Made by a program: the position numbers and the translations under genes. Shown here one piece after another: positions 1-8,908 of a stretch of 57,524 nucleotides of DNA. Within the stretch, counting starts at the first letter, position 1. Each line of letters starts with the position of its first letter. The stretch is from Nostoc sp. LEGE 12450 (GTDB taxonomy: Bacteria; Cyanobacteriota; Cyanobacteriia; Cyanobacteriales; Nostocaceae), in contig NZ_JADEXU010000037.1 in NCBI RefSeq assembly GCF_015206895.1, positions 1-57,524 on the forward strand, in the 5' to 3' direction. The notes beneath the pieces are model-generated. The model had not been told where the DNA came from. It worked only from the letters and a program-made list of their open reading frames with translations, and made no database searches.

Positions 1-2
1 AG

Positions 3-437
3 ATAGTACTTAAGGGGCTTTCCATGCCCCATTCTCCTCGGTGGTATCGAGACAAATTGTGGTTACTCAACTCTGGGACAGGAGATTTTGGCTACGTAGA
101 CTTAGAACGAGGCAGCTTTGAACCCGTGGCTTTTTGTCCGGGATATATGCGTGGTTGTGCATTTCATGGCAACTTTGCGATCGTGGGGATTTCTCAGCCC
201 AGGCACAACAAGACTTTTAGTGGTTTGCCCCTAGATGAGAAATTGCAACAAAAAAACGTCGAACCTCGATGTGGGTTGCTGGTGATTGACTTGCGGAGTG
301 GAGATATTGTGCATTCCCTGCGAATAGAGGGAGCCGTACTGGAATTATACGACGTGGTGGCACTACCAGGGCTGCGTCGTCCAATGGCGATCGGCTTTAA
401 GAGTGATGAAATTCGGCGGATGGTGACGATGGGATGA
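3..437 (+). CDS. TIGR03032-type protein, C-terminal part (cut by window edge)
   Basis: The reading frame is open from the first bases of the window through the ATG at 24, and the residues before that Met (I-V-L-K-G-L-S) continue the GLSMPHSPRWY motif. The true start therefore lies outside the window and only the last 145 or so residues are here. The motifs GLSMPHSPRWY and LWLLNSGTGDFGYVD are those I know from TIGR03032 (DUF4915) proteins, a beta-propeller-like family of unknown biochemical role, common in cyanobacteria near large calcium-binding or FG-GAP proteins. The next gene here is such a protein, 73 bp downstream on the same strand, so the two may be co-expressed. No signal peptide can be judged because the N-terminus is missing. 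The family call is fairly secure; no function is claimed. Confidence 0.8.
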   Translation: MVLKGLSMPHSPRWYRDKLWLLNSGTGDFGYVDLERGSFEPVAFCPGYMRGCAFHGNFAIVGISQPRHNKTFSGLPLDEKLQQKNVEPRCGLLVIDLRSGDIVHSLRIEGAVLELYDVVALPGLRRPMAIGFKSDEIRRMVTMG

Positions 438-510
438 GTCTAGAGGTGAAATTTCCCGTTTCTAAACTCGAAAAACAACACAAGCAAAATCATGAGGAGA
501 ATCAACAAAA

Positions 511-1455
511 ATGGCGAATGCAGTTTTAAATCTATCTGACCTCAATGGCAGCAACGGCTTTGTAATTAACGGTATTAATACCTTTGATTTCTCAGACGGC
601 TCGGTCAGCATTGCAGGGGACATCAACGGCGACGGCTTTGATGACCTGATTATCGGGGCAAATCGTACCTACCCCAATGGTCAGTTTAATCCTGGGTCAA
701 GCTATGTGGTCTTTGGCAGCAGTAGTGGGTTTGGAGCTAGTCTTAACCTCTCCTCACTCAATGGCAGCAACGGCTTCGTAATTAACGGTATTGGCATTGA
801 TGAGTTTAACAACTCAGATGTTTCCGTCAGCAATGCGGGGGACATCAACGGTGACGGTATTGATGACCTGATTATCGGGGTAATACTTGCCGACCCCAAT
901 GGTCAGTTAAATGCCGGGTCAAGCTATGTGGTCTTCGGCAGCAGTAGTGGGTTTGGAGCCAGTCTCAACCTCTCCTCACTCAATGGCAGCAACGGCTTTG
1001 TAATTAACGGTATTGATAGCAGTGACTACTCAGGCTTTTCTGTGAGCAGTGCAGGGGACATCAACGGTGACGGCATCGATGACCTGATTATCGGGGCATA
1101 TCGTGCCGACTCCAACGGTCAGCCCTTTGCCGGGTCAAGCTACGTGGTCTTTGGCAACAGTAGTGGGTTTGGAGCCAGTCTCAACCTCTCTTCACTCAAT
1201 GGCAGCAATGGCTTTGTGATTAACGGCACCGATCGTTATAAGCGCTCAGGCATTTCCGTCAGCAGTGCGGGAGACATCAATAATGACGGCATTGACGATC
1301 TGATTATTGGGGGATTCCGTGGCGAACCCAGGACAGAGAATTATTCTGGGGAGAGCTACGTAGTGTTTGGTCGCAGTAGTGGGTTTGGAGACAGTCTCAA
1401 CCTCTCCTCACTCAATGGCAGCAACGGCTTTGTAATTAACGGCTTTGTAATTAAC
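511..1455 (+). pseudogene. FG-GAP/RTX exoprotein gene, 5' part, interrupted by IS
   Basis: N-terminal 315 codons of a large calcium-binding exoprotein. The start at 511 has a good ribosome site (GAGGAG, 492-497). There is no classical signal peptide. The sequence is a tandem array of about 70-residue units: an SLNGSNGFVING segment, an AGDINGDGIDDLIIGA loop (DxDGxDDL calcium-binding type of FG-GAP/integrin propellers), then SSYVVFGSSSGFGAS. About four and a half units precede the break. An IS4-family element enters after codon AAC at 1453-1455, and the frame then runs into IS sequence until a stop at 1515. The frame resumes at 2900. The whole gene would encode about 1,050 residues; RTX repeats in its distal half suggest type I secretion. 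As it stands the gene is disrupted and only a truncated propeller could be made. Confidence 0.85.
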
Positions 1456-2905
1456 AATACCTTAGCCAATTTACGATGGTTCAATGCCTGTAGAAACGGG
1501 ATGAATACGTCCTAAAGAAGTAAGCTTGGCAAAAATCTGGGTTAATAAAATAGGCTCAGGCATTTCGGGAAGCATTTTTAAAATTTCATGGACATATCGA
1601 AAACCACGATAGTGAGCCTTAAGGTCAAGAATGCCGGAGTCGGGATTAAGGAGACGAAAATCCCAGAGGAGATGATGGGATAAATTGACCATGAAGAATG
1701 CTAGATTAGCAGCATTAGTCACAGCCGTTTGGCTTAAGTTCATAAAATCTTCCAGCCCCCAGAACTGCTTGGCATCACGAAAATTAAACTCGATTTGGAA
1801 ACGGAGTTTGTAGTAATCGATTATCTTTTCGTATGACAACTTTAGGTCACTAGAAAATAGAATTACATGACTACGAGCATTAGTTTTAAGATTGGTTTTG
1901 ACTAAAATAACTATATTTAGTGCTTGAGCAAATTCCTTGTGGAGTAAAGTAGTTTGATAAATGTCAGTTTTGATATCCTCCTCAATGCTACTTTTACACA
2001 AATCTGCGTCAGGTATATTAGAATAATCCAGCTTATTACCGTATTTACGACGGGAGCGACGATTAGGCTCAGAGTTTTGGTAAGGGATGTATAATGCTGA
2101 ATCATGGCGTAACTTGGAAATTATATGCAACTTAACTTGACGAGCCATCTGCAAGGCATTATTGTTCCCAAAATGACCTTCTAACACTAAGTAAGTCAGA
2201 GGGATAAAGTTAGCTATTAACAAGACTAGCTCATTAATCATCTTTTTAATTCTTAGTAATTCAGATGTGAAACTAACCTCTGTTTTATTCTTGTTCTTAC
2301 TCCCTTTTGGTCGTCCATGCTTACGTTTATCTTTCTTGTTTATTTCTGGGGTTGGTGACAGGCTACTTTTTTCTACATCGCTCTTGATTACCTGTTCTAT
2401 CCGAATCGGATACGAGTGCCTTTGTTCAACACTTACTAATGATAATGCAAAAAAAGATAGTCCTGATATCGGTTTATTTACTAGGCTAGAAAAGAATCTA
2501 TCCAATCCATAAGTCTTTTTACCTGATTTACTCACTACAACTTCATCTCCTGCAAGCAGATACACCTCATTCGCACGGAACAAATGCTTGCGGAAAAATA
2601 ACCAAAACAACGTTGCCCAAGGAATTACTGTATGAAAAAACCGCAACATCGTCCGATAACTACCACTAATGCCTGCCCAACGAGAAATTCCCAACATGGT
2701 GACTCTTCCATTCATTGCTAACATCGCCAGAATTATCTGGTTTAATTGCCGCATCGTCGTAGCATTTATTTGTGGTAGCAGGCACTGTAGCAGTGATAGG
2801 ATATCGAACATGGGCTGCTTGTAGCTTCTGAGTTGTCGTTGTCAGAGACAATAACTCTACTACGGCAGCCCTATCTCTTCATACTCTTTTTTTGGCGAAG
2901 GTATT
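1456..2905 (-). mobile_element. IS4-family insertion sequence, copy 1
   Basis: Element of about 1,450 bp. Its left end AATACCTTAGCCAA (from 1456) is matched, inverted, by TTGGCGAAGGTATT at its right end (to 2905). The same ends bound a second copy at about 52770-54226, which defines the element. It carries one minus-strand transposase gene. The flanking host frame is FG-GAP gene on both sides and rejoins in frame if the element is removed. I see no convincing target-site duplication, though the host bases GGCTTTGTAATTAAC are present twice in a row just before the left end. Exact ends are uncertain by 1-4 bases because host and IS sequence coincide at GGTATTGATG. Confidence 0.88.
1471..2811 (-). 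CDS. IS4-family DDE transposase (second Asp changed to Glu)
   Basis: Transposase of 446 residues that cuts and joins the ends of the element. The C-terminal signature YKLRFQIEFNFRDAK fits the Y-x2-R-x3-E-x6-K motif diagnostic of IS4-family enzymes, and the first acidic residue is in LLAGDEVV. At the second acidic position this copy reads VLEGHFGNNN, whereas the homologous copy at 52784-54131 reads VLDGHFGNNN. If that Asp is the catalytic one, this protein may be inactive although its frame is intact. The gene ends 15 bp from the left end of the element and begins about 95 bp from the right end. A basic linker, KRKHGRPKGSKNKNK, lies near the middle. Confidence 0.88.
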   Translation of the reverse strand: MFDILSLLQCLLPQINATTMRQLNQIILAMLAMNGRVTMLGISRWAGISGSYRTMLRFFHTVIPWATLFWLFFRKHLFRANEVYLLAGDEVVVSKSGKKTYGLDRFFSSLVNKPISGLSFFALSLVSVEQRHSYPIRIEQVIKSDVEKSSLSPTPEINKKDKRKHGRPKGSKNKNKTEVSFTSELLRIKKMINELVLLIANFIPLTYLVLEGHFGNNNALQMARQVKLHIISKLRHDSALYIPYQNSEPNRRSRRKYGNKLDYSNIPDADLCKSSIEEDIKTDIYQTTLLHKEFAQALNIVILVKTNLKTNARSHVILFSSDLKLSYEKIIDYYKLRFQIEFNFRDAKQFWGLEDFMNLSQTAVTNAANLAFFMVNLSHHLLWDFRLLNPDSGILDLKAHYRGFRYVHEILKMLPEMPEPILLTQIFAKLTSLGRIHPVSTGIEPS

Positions 2906-5116
2906 GATGAACTTGACAATGATATAAGTTACAATTTAGGTAACTCCGTCAGCAGTGCGGGGGACATCAACGGTGATGGCATCGATGACCTGATTATCGG
3001 GGCATTGCGTGCCTCTCCCAACGGTCAGGATAGAGCTGGAGAGAGCTATGTAGTCTTTGGCAGCAGTAATGGATTTGGAGCCAGTTTTAACCTCTCTTCC
3101 CTGAATGGCAGCAACGGCTTTGTAATTAACGGCATTGATATTCTTGATTACTCAGGCTCCTCCGTCAGCAATGCTGGGGACATCAACGGTGATGGCATCG
3201 ATGACCTGATTATCGGGGCAAATAATGCCGATCCCAACAGTCAGGACAGAGCCGGGGAGAGCTACGTAGTCTTTGGTAGCAGCAGTGGGTTTGGAGCCAG
3301 TTTTAACCTCTCTTCGCTTAATGGCAGCAACGGCTTTGTGCTTAACGGCATTGATGCGGGTGACGAATCAGGCTCCTCCGTCAGCAATGCGGGGGATATC
3401 AACGGCGACGGCTTCGATGACCTGATTATCGGAGCAAATAATGCCGATCCCAACGGTAAGGATAGAGCCGGAGAGAGCTACGTGGTGTTTGGCTTTGGCA
3501 CGGTGGCTACCACCAACGAAGATACCGCCGTAACTATTCTAGCTAGCAACATTCTACGGAGATATACAGATGCAGATGGTGATGCTTTCAGCATTAGCAA
3601 CTTCACTAACCCCACTAACGGCACACTAACACTCAACGACAATACTACTCCAAACAACCCCAGTGACGACTTCTTTATCTACACCCCCAACGGCAATTTT
3701 AACGGCACTGACAGCTTCACTTTCACTGTCGCTGATGGCAATGGCGGGAACACTACAGGTACTTTTAATCTCAACGTCAAACCAGTCAACGATGCACCCA
3801 TTGCCGTCAATGATACTTTGACTACTGGTTTTAATACTGCTACTACCATCCTTGCTAGTACCCTGTTGGCTAATGATACCGACATCGATAACAGTAACCT
3901 CCGTATTACTAGCGTTAGTGGTGCAACTAATGGTACTGCTGTGCTAAATGATAACGGCACTCCGGGCAACTCGGCGGATGATTTCGTAGTGTTTACCCCA
4001 TTTAATGGATTGAGTGGCAATGCCAACTTCAATTACACCATTAGCGATGGTAGCCTGACTAGTACTGCTACGGTTGTGATCGCAGTTGGTACTAAGATTA
4101 CTGGCACTAACCAAAACGATACCATTTCTGGCACTCCAGGAAATGATGCGATCGCTGGTGGCAAAGGCAATGATATTCTTACAGGCGGTGCAGGTAACGA
4201 TACTTTTATCTTCCGCCTTGGTGATGGGAACGACACCATCACTGATTTTGCTGGAATAGGTATTGGCTCAAATCCATCAGCAACGGTGATTAGCCAACTG
4301 GATACATTGCAATTTATCGGTAGTGGTTTAACTGCCCGAAATCTGCAACTTACTCAAAATGCTAATAACTTAGAACTCACCTTTTCAGATGCAGCTTCTA
4401 CCAAAGTTACTCTGCAAAACTTCCAATTAGAAAATCTGGATAATTTACCAGCAAATGGTTCACAACCTGCTATTGGTAACATCCTGTTTGATGGACAAAC
4501 CAGTATAACTGACAGTTTTGATGTCTTCAATGCTAACTCCACTCAAACTAATCTCTTTAACAAGAATACCGTCACCTTCCTGAATGACCTTAACAATAAC
4601 GTCGCGGGTTTTGACAACTCCAATGATGTGATTAATGGTCAAAAGGGTAACGACATCATCAATGGTAATAGTGGAAATGACCTATTACGGGGTGGTGAAG
4701 GCGATGATATTCTCATCGCTGGAGAAGGCAATGATACTGTTGTAGGTGGCAAAGGCAATGATGTTCTTATTGGTGGTGTAGGTGCTGACCTTTTCGTTTA
4801 CAACAGCAATGCTGACTTTGTTGGTGTTGATGCGATCGCTGACTTCCAAAGCAGCAAAGGTGACAAGATTCTACTGGATAAGACTACCTTTAGTACAATT
4901 ACTTCTGCTGCCGGAACTGGTTTTAGTAATATCACTGATTTTCAAATTACGAGTTCAGCAGCGACTAGCACGGCAAAAATTGTCTACGATCCTCTAAATG
5001 GTGAGTTGTTTTACAACCAAAATGGCAACGCGGCTGGTTTTGGCAGTGGTGGGCTATTTGCAACTCTAACTGGTTCGCCAACTCTCACCGCATCTGATTT
5101 TGTGCTGAAAGCATAG
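2900..5116 (+). pseudogene. FG-GAP/cadherin-like/RTX exoprotein gene, 3' part
   Basis: Continuation of the gene broken at 1455. From GGT at 2900 the frame reads GIDELDND and then three more FG-GAP units. Two cadherin/VCBS-like domains follow (TNEDTAVTILASNIL and NDAPIAVNDTL, about 3510-4090). Next come RTX nonapeptide repeats such as GGKGNDILTGGAGND at about 4160 and a second block around 4690-4780. The C-terminal region contains FVYNSNADFVGVDAIADF, as in many cyanobacterial RTX proteins, and ends FVLKA. RTX repeats bind calcium and mark type I secretion substrates. This half has no start or ribosome site of its own; the first usable codon is an internal TTG at 3005. It is probably silent unless the IS leaves. 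Confidence 0.82.
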
Positions 5117-5161
5117 TTTTCTCAAAACACAGAATGTCGAGTAGACATCTCCGAAAAAGAA

Positions 5162-5192
5162 TGTAGAGACGTAGCACTGCTACGTCTCTACA
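5162..5192. terminator. Perfect palindrome, dispersed repeat or terminator
   Basis: Two 15-base arms, TGTAGAGACGTAGCA and its exact reverse complement, are separated by a single C. It lies 46 bp after the stop of the RTX gene. From general knowledge, similar hairpins recur in Nostocales genomes. No T-run follows, so a terminator role is only possible. Confidence 0.5.
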
Positions 5193-5255
5193 AGGGTTAT
5201 GGGTGAATGGCACTAAGAAAAGCTGAAAGCTCTTCTGGGCTGGATGTTGGAGGTA

Positions 5256-5339
5256 GGGTGTTGGGTGTAGGGAAAGATGAAGAAAAGTAAATATAAGTGG
5301 GGATAGAAATAAATTTTTTCCTCACTACACCCGACACCC
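5256..5339. repeat. Inverted repeat with short tandem CCCGACA units
   Basis: GGGTGTTGGGTGTAG (5256-5270) pairs at 14 of 15 positions with CTACACCCGACACCC (5325-5339). The right arm belongs to a short tandem repeat (ACACCCG ACACCCG ACACCC) typical of intergenic DNA in heterocystous cyanobacteria. The region between 5193 and 5359 holds no gene. Confidence 0.55.
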
Positions 5340-5359
5340 GACACCCAAAAGCCTTATAT

Positions 5360-6995
5360 CAGCAATTCTCATTATGAGAATAGTTATCAATACTTGAGAT
5401 TAAAATTAACTGATGGAACCTGGGATCTGTTGAAAATGCTTCTAAATGCTAAATTGAAAGTATGTCTGGCTATTTAAAACAAATTGTTAGAGGCAACGAT
5501 CTACCAAGTAATACATGGGATCAGGTAGAATATCCATGTATTACACGGAATTGTGAGTATTCTCAAAAAATGATGTTTTCAGCTTGTGTTGGGATGAAAC
5601 TCTAATTCCAAACCGTGGATCATAAAGTCAAGTAGATTTTCCCAGCTACCAAAGTAAAGATAACGGGTTAAAGCTCGTAAGTCATCAAAAAAAGTTTTGC
5701 GCGTTGGTAAATGCTGGCGAATAAATTGGTATTTTTCCGAAGTGAGGTCAAGTAGAGTATGAAACAGAAACGCCAGAATGTTAAAGGTAGCTAATAGGCA
5801 AGATAAATGGTTTTTACCATGTCCAAAGTTGTGTTCTAAGTTATAACCCTTGGTCTTAAGTGTATTGTTATTTTCATTTTCTACCTTCCATCTGGTGCGA
5901 CCAGCCGATACAATTGCTTCGACGTTAATATCAGTAATCTGATGATTTGTGGCAAAGTTATTTTTGTAAATTAGAATGCCATCAGAGCGGGTAATAGTTA
6001 ATTCACACCAGTTAACTAATAAGGCATCTTCACCATCCCGCAAGGGAACTTGATTCACATAACGATAGTTATAAATTTCATAAACTTTACCTTTCCACCG
6101 TTTAATACTCAAGGAATCAAGAGGCATTCCTTGTAACCACTCATAAAGTGTCTTATGTGATTTAGGCTGACACACCAGAACAAAATTTAACTGCTTTATC
6201 AAAAGCAATTCACATAAAGGTTGATGACAATAAAGATCATCCCCTAAGATGGTAATACCAAGAGATGAATACTGTAAACCATATTTTTCAATCCAACGCT
6301 TTGCCGCCGCATTTTCACAATCTTGCTTTTGATGTCCATCTTGAGGCACAACAAATTCTGGTATCAAGGGGATTACTTTGGAATTACCAGGACTAACAAT
6401 TACTGGTGTTACCACTGTATGAAAATACTGAGTTGTTCCATTTCTAAAAGTTCTGCTCGAACAATGTTGGCAGTGAATGTGATTGGAGGAAAAATATTCT
6501 GTCCCATCCAGGGCTATCAATAAATTATTTTTTAAAGAGCGAAACGCTTCCAGGTGCTTACCTTCCTCTAATGCTCTAAAAATCTCATAAAACACCGGAA
6601 ATACTACAGATGGTTCCACATCATCTAGCAAGTCTCTGATATGGTTATCTGTGGGAATCTGATGTACTCCAAATAAGCTTTGAGCATTGTTATGCCCTTT
6701 TTTCTGCGCCATTGACTTTTGATGAGCCAGAAATGAAGGGCTTTGAGTAAAAAATACTGAAAATGCGCTTAATGCTGCATCGCTCATCTGATAGTACTTG
6801 TTTTTACCTGTTCGTTTATCAGGTAAATTTTTCAGGGTTGAGTGAAAGTATTGCACTATTTCATCAAAAATTCCTGGCTGATTCAAAAAAGCCCCTGCAC
6901 TTACGAGTATTGAGATACAAAAACCATACCTTTAACTGAAAATTTTGCATAGATGACGATGATACTGATAATTATTCTCATAATGAGAATTGCTG
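5360..6995 (-). mobile_element. Complete insertion sequence with 30-bp terminal inverted repeats
   Basis: The left end from 5360 (CAGCAATTCTCATTATGAGA, then ATAGTTATCA) is matched at 29 of 30 bases by the reverse complement of the right end at 6966-6995. Each end carries an internal near-palindrome, ATTCTCATTATGAGAAT. The element is 1,636 bp and encodes a single minus-strand transposase. I do not see a clear target-site duplication (flanks GCCTTATAT and TTTGAAAT). The well-matched ends and intact gene suggest a recent, perhaps still active, insertion. Confidence 0.82.
5579..6886 (-). CDS. DDE transposase of the 1.6-kb IS
   Basis: A 435-residue transposase. Candidate catalytic acids are the Asp in LLIALDGTEYFSS, the Asp in ITILGDDLYCHQP and the Glu in RWKVENENNNTLKTKGYN. 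A CxxC-type segment (IHCQHCSSR) follows the first motif. The downstream block QDGHQKQDCENAAAKRW recurs in a decayed copy at about 7099-7323. I place it among IS4-like/ISNCY DDE transposases, but the exact family would need a search. The frame is intact from its ATG at 6886 to a stop about 220 bp inside the left inverted repeat. It is the only gene of the element, so it is presumably sufficient for transposition. Confidence 0.85.
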   Translation of the reverse strand: MNQPGIFDEIVQYFHSTLKNLPDKRTGKNKYYQMSDAALSAFSVFFTQSPSFLAHQKSMAQKKGHNNAQSLFGVHQIPTDNHIRDLLDDVEPSVVFPVFYEIFRALEEGKHLEAFRSLKNNLLIALDGTEYFSSNHIHCQHCSSRTFRNGTTQYFHTVVTPVIVSPGNSKVIPLIPEFVVPQDGHQKQDCENAAAKRWIEKYGLQYSSLGITILGDDLYCHQPLCELLLIKQLNFVLVCQPKSHKTLYEWLQGMPLDSLSIKRWKGKVYEIYNYRYVNQVPLRDGEDALLVNWCELTITRSDGILIYKNNFATNHQITDINVEAIVSAGRTRWKVENENNNTLKTKGYNLEHNFGHGKNHLSCLLATFNILAFLFHTLLDLTSEKYQFIRQHLPTRKTFFDDLRALTRYLYFGSWENLLDFMIHGLELEFHPNTS

Positions 6996-7098
6996 TTTGA
7001 AATCCCTTGAGAGTCTTGGAATCTATTCCCAATAAAGAAGAGGAACTCATATACAATCCTAATTGACAAGCTTTTTATACTACAAATATTTAATACTG

Positions 7099-7323
7099 CG
7101 TAATTGTCGTAATCATCGGAATGTAACTATAATTTATTTTCATGGATATGTCACACCTGTTGTGGTTTCTCCTAATCAAAAACAAGTAATTAATTTAAAA
7201 CCAGAATTTATTAATAAGTAAGATGGACATCAAAAACAAGATTGTGAAAATGCGGCTATAAAAAGATGGTTGAATAAGAATCATCAAAATAAGTATGGTT
7301 ATCCTGTAACCCAAAAGTGTTGA
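7099..7323 (+). pseudogene. Decayed transposase fragment related to the 5579-6886 gene
   Basis: In one forward frame the DNA reads RNVTIIYFH, VTPVVVSPNQKQVINLKPEF, a TAA stop, then DGHQKQDCENAA and KRWLNK. This parallels RNGTTQYFH, VTPVIVSPGNSKVIPLIPEF, QDGHQKQDCENAA and KRWIEK of the neighbouring transposase. It has no start, contains an internal stop and ends at 7323. It lies in the opposite orientation and just outside the neighbouring IS, so it is an older, independent insertion that has mostly been lost. The remaining bases from 6996 to 7594 hold no other gene I can support. Confidence 0.8.
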
Positions 7324-7571
7324 ATGTTAAGAAAAATCAGATAAAAATAACCCAAAATACATTCCTGAACCTTATACATAGTAAGAGTTTTCGAGCATCT
7401 TGCTGCTTTTTACTTGTATCTCTGCTCAATACCTATTTCTGCTGACCTGTACTAGGTTGTTTAAAACAGCTTTCTGGCAACCCTCCTATGTCTAGAAAAG
7501 ATATCAAATACCTGCACTTGGTGTCCACCCTAGCACACGAGCTAAACTTTATACTTTTCATACATCCCCTA

Positions 7572-7587
7572 AGATGCGTTCGCCCTA
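7572..7587. repeat. Short dispersed repeat AGATGCGTTCGCCCTA
   Basis: The 16-mer AGATGCGTTCGCCCTA recurs as its exact reverse complement at 52509-52524. Its role is unknown; both copies lie in non-coding DNA next to IS-related sequence. Confidence 0.5.
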
Positions 7588-7594
7588 AGTTATA

Positions 7595-7634
7595 CTATCT
7601 CTTCATACTCTTTTTTTTGGCAACAGTATTGATG
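7595..7634. repeat. Solo right end of the IS4-family element
   Basis: CTATCTCTTCATACTCTTTT followed by a T-run, TTGGCAACAGTATTGATG, closely matches the right terminus of IS copy 1 (2868-2909) and, less closely, copy 2. No transposase or left end accompanies it. It provides the last dozen codons and the stop of the MFS gene. Confidence 0.6.
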
Positions 7635-8875
7635 TTAAAATGTTTAAAAATCATCAATACACTAATTATTGCGATCGCTAAACTAATTGAAAACACCCCC
7701 CGATAACCGATGGTTGCGGCAATTACACCACTGATTGCCGCAGCACCGAGACTAGCAAAAATACTGACTGAACTTTGAAGAGCATAATCTGTCCCAGGAG
7801 TTTCTAAACTGCTATTGTCCATCATTAATGTAGAAGTAGCAGTACTCATAATCCCTATACTAAATAGTGGACTGATGGCAACTAAATAGACAACAGGTAG
7901 GCTGGTAAAACCAAATGCTGGAAACAAGTAAGTTAGCATGGTGATTACCCACAATAAGCTAAATAAAAATAGCGATCGCTTTCTGCCCCAAACAGAAATC
8001 AACAAACCGCCAACAATTCCACCAATCGCCGCAGCACTTGTACCAACAACTCCCTGTAACCAGCCAATATCTGATAAGGACAGCCCAATATCTACTAGTA
8101 GGGGGCGATACATAGTAGCAGCCATGTGACTGCTTGATGAATATAGCACTAAGATCAGCAACCAGTTCATCATTTCTGGGTGACGACAAAAGTTGATAAA
8201 AGTCTGAAAGTAAGAAACAGGAAACTTCACTGTAGATTGCTCTGTCAAATCCTCAGATTGCCTATTGACTGAGATTTGTTTTTTATGAACATTTTCCTGA
8301 TAGCACAAGATTGGAACTAACGCTACAACCATAATCAACGCTAAGGTTTGTAAACTAGCAGCCCATCCCCAGTAATTGAACAAAATTAGCATTCCTCCGC
8401 CACTGATCACTGAACCGAGAGAATTACCTACAATTTGCACTGTATTACCCAAACCTCTTTCATGAGGCTTGAGTAAGCCTATGGCCAAAGCATCAGTAGC
8501 TATATCTTGGCTGGCAGAAAATAAACTGATTAAAGTTATACAAATCAGTAAGATAGTAAAGTTATTTTCCACACTCAGCCAAGCACAAATAGCCGTCATA
8601 CCGGCAATCAGAAGTTGAAAACAGATAATCCAGAAACGATAGTGTCCCCAGCGTGTGAATCCATAGCGATCAATTAAAGGAGACCACAGAAAGTTGAGTG
8701 ATATGGGTAGAGCAAGTAATTGCAACAAGCCAATTGTTTCTAAAGAAACTCCTTTTTGACGCATGAATAAAGGTAGGGCTTGGTACAGAAACCAAAATGG
8801 CATGAACTGTGACACATACAAGCTGCCAAGTAAGCCAAATTTCTTTAAGCTTTTAATGCTAATCACAACAGTCAA
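7595..8875 (-). CDS. MFS permease, RhtX/FptX/AmpG-like (siderophore uptake)
   Basis: A 426-residue inner-membrane protein with about 12 hydrophobic segments. The opening FGLLGSLYVSQFMPFWFLYQALPLF, the SPLIDRYGFTRWGHYRFW loop and the SASQDIATDALAIGLL segment are like AmpG and the RhtX/FptX permeases, which carry rhizobactin or pyochelin complexes across the inner membrane without an ABC transporter. It lies 33 bp downstream of a TonB-dependent receptor on the same strand and opposite a salicylate-based NRPS cluster, so an intact ferric-siderophore importer is the best guess. Its last 12 or so residues (INTVAKKKSMKR) and stop codon are encoded by a fragment resembling an IS end, so the native C-terminus has probably been replaced; all membrane segments remain. 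Substrate direction is inferred from context. Confidence 0.8.
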   Translation of the reverse strand: MTVVISIKSLKKFGLLGSLYVSQFMPFWFLYQALPLFMRQKGVSLETIGLLQLLALPISLNFLWSPLIDRYGFTRWGHYRFWIICFQLLIAGMTAICAWLSVENNFTILLICITLISLFSASQDIATDALAIGLLKPHERGLGNTVQIVGNSLGSVISGGGMLILFNYWGWAASLQTLALIMVVALVPILCYQENVHKKQISVNRQSEDLTEQSTVKFPVSYFQTFINFCRHPEMMNWLLILVLYSSSSHMAATMYRPLLVDIGLSLSDIGWLQGVVGTSAAAIGGIVGGLLISVWGRKRSLFLFSLLWVITMLTYLFPAFGFTSLPVVYLVAISPLFSIGIMSTATSTLMMDNSSLETPGTDYALQSSVSIFASLGAAAISGVIAATIGYRGVFSISLAIAIISVLMIFKHFNINTVAKKKSMKR

Positions 8876-8908
8876 AATCCTGCTAATTGTTGGCTGGGGG
8901 GACTGAAA

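Larger units (their letters stand above)
511..3490 (+). repeat. Tandem ~210-bp FG-GAP coding repeats (split by the IS)
   Basis: Units of about 205-215 bp recur with near-identical stretches encoding NGSNGFVING and GDINGDG(I/F)DDLIIGA. They occupy 511-1455 and resume at about 2900-3490 after the insertion sequence. Their similarity suggests recent unit duplication or gene conversion. Confidence 0.85.

Noticed and set aside
2900..2999. Independent start for the 3' half of the exoprotein gene
   Set aside because: No ATG or ribosome site is present; the first possible start is an internal TTG at 3005 inside a repeat unit.
511..3490. CRISPR-like array
   Set aside because: The repeats are 200-bp coding units in one frame with conserved protein motifs, without spacers. 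No CRISPR array or cas gene was seen anywhere in the window.
3262..4642. Several reverse-strand frames opposite the RTX gene
   Set aside because: Shadows of the repetitive FG-GAP/RTX coding sequence; no independent motif or start signal.
7488..7706. Forward 72-residue frame
   Set aside because: It runs antisense through the 3' end of the MFS gene and a solo IS end, with no recognisable domain.
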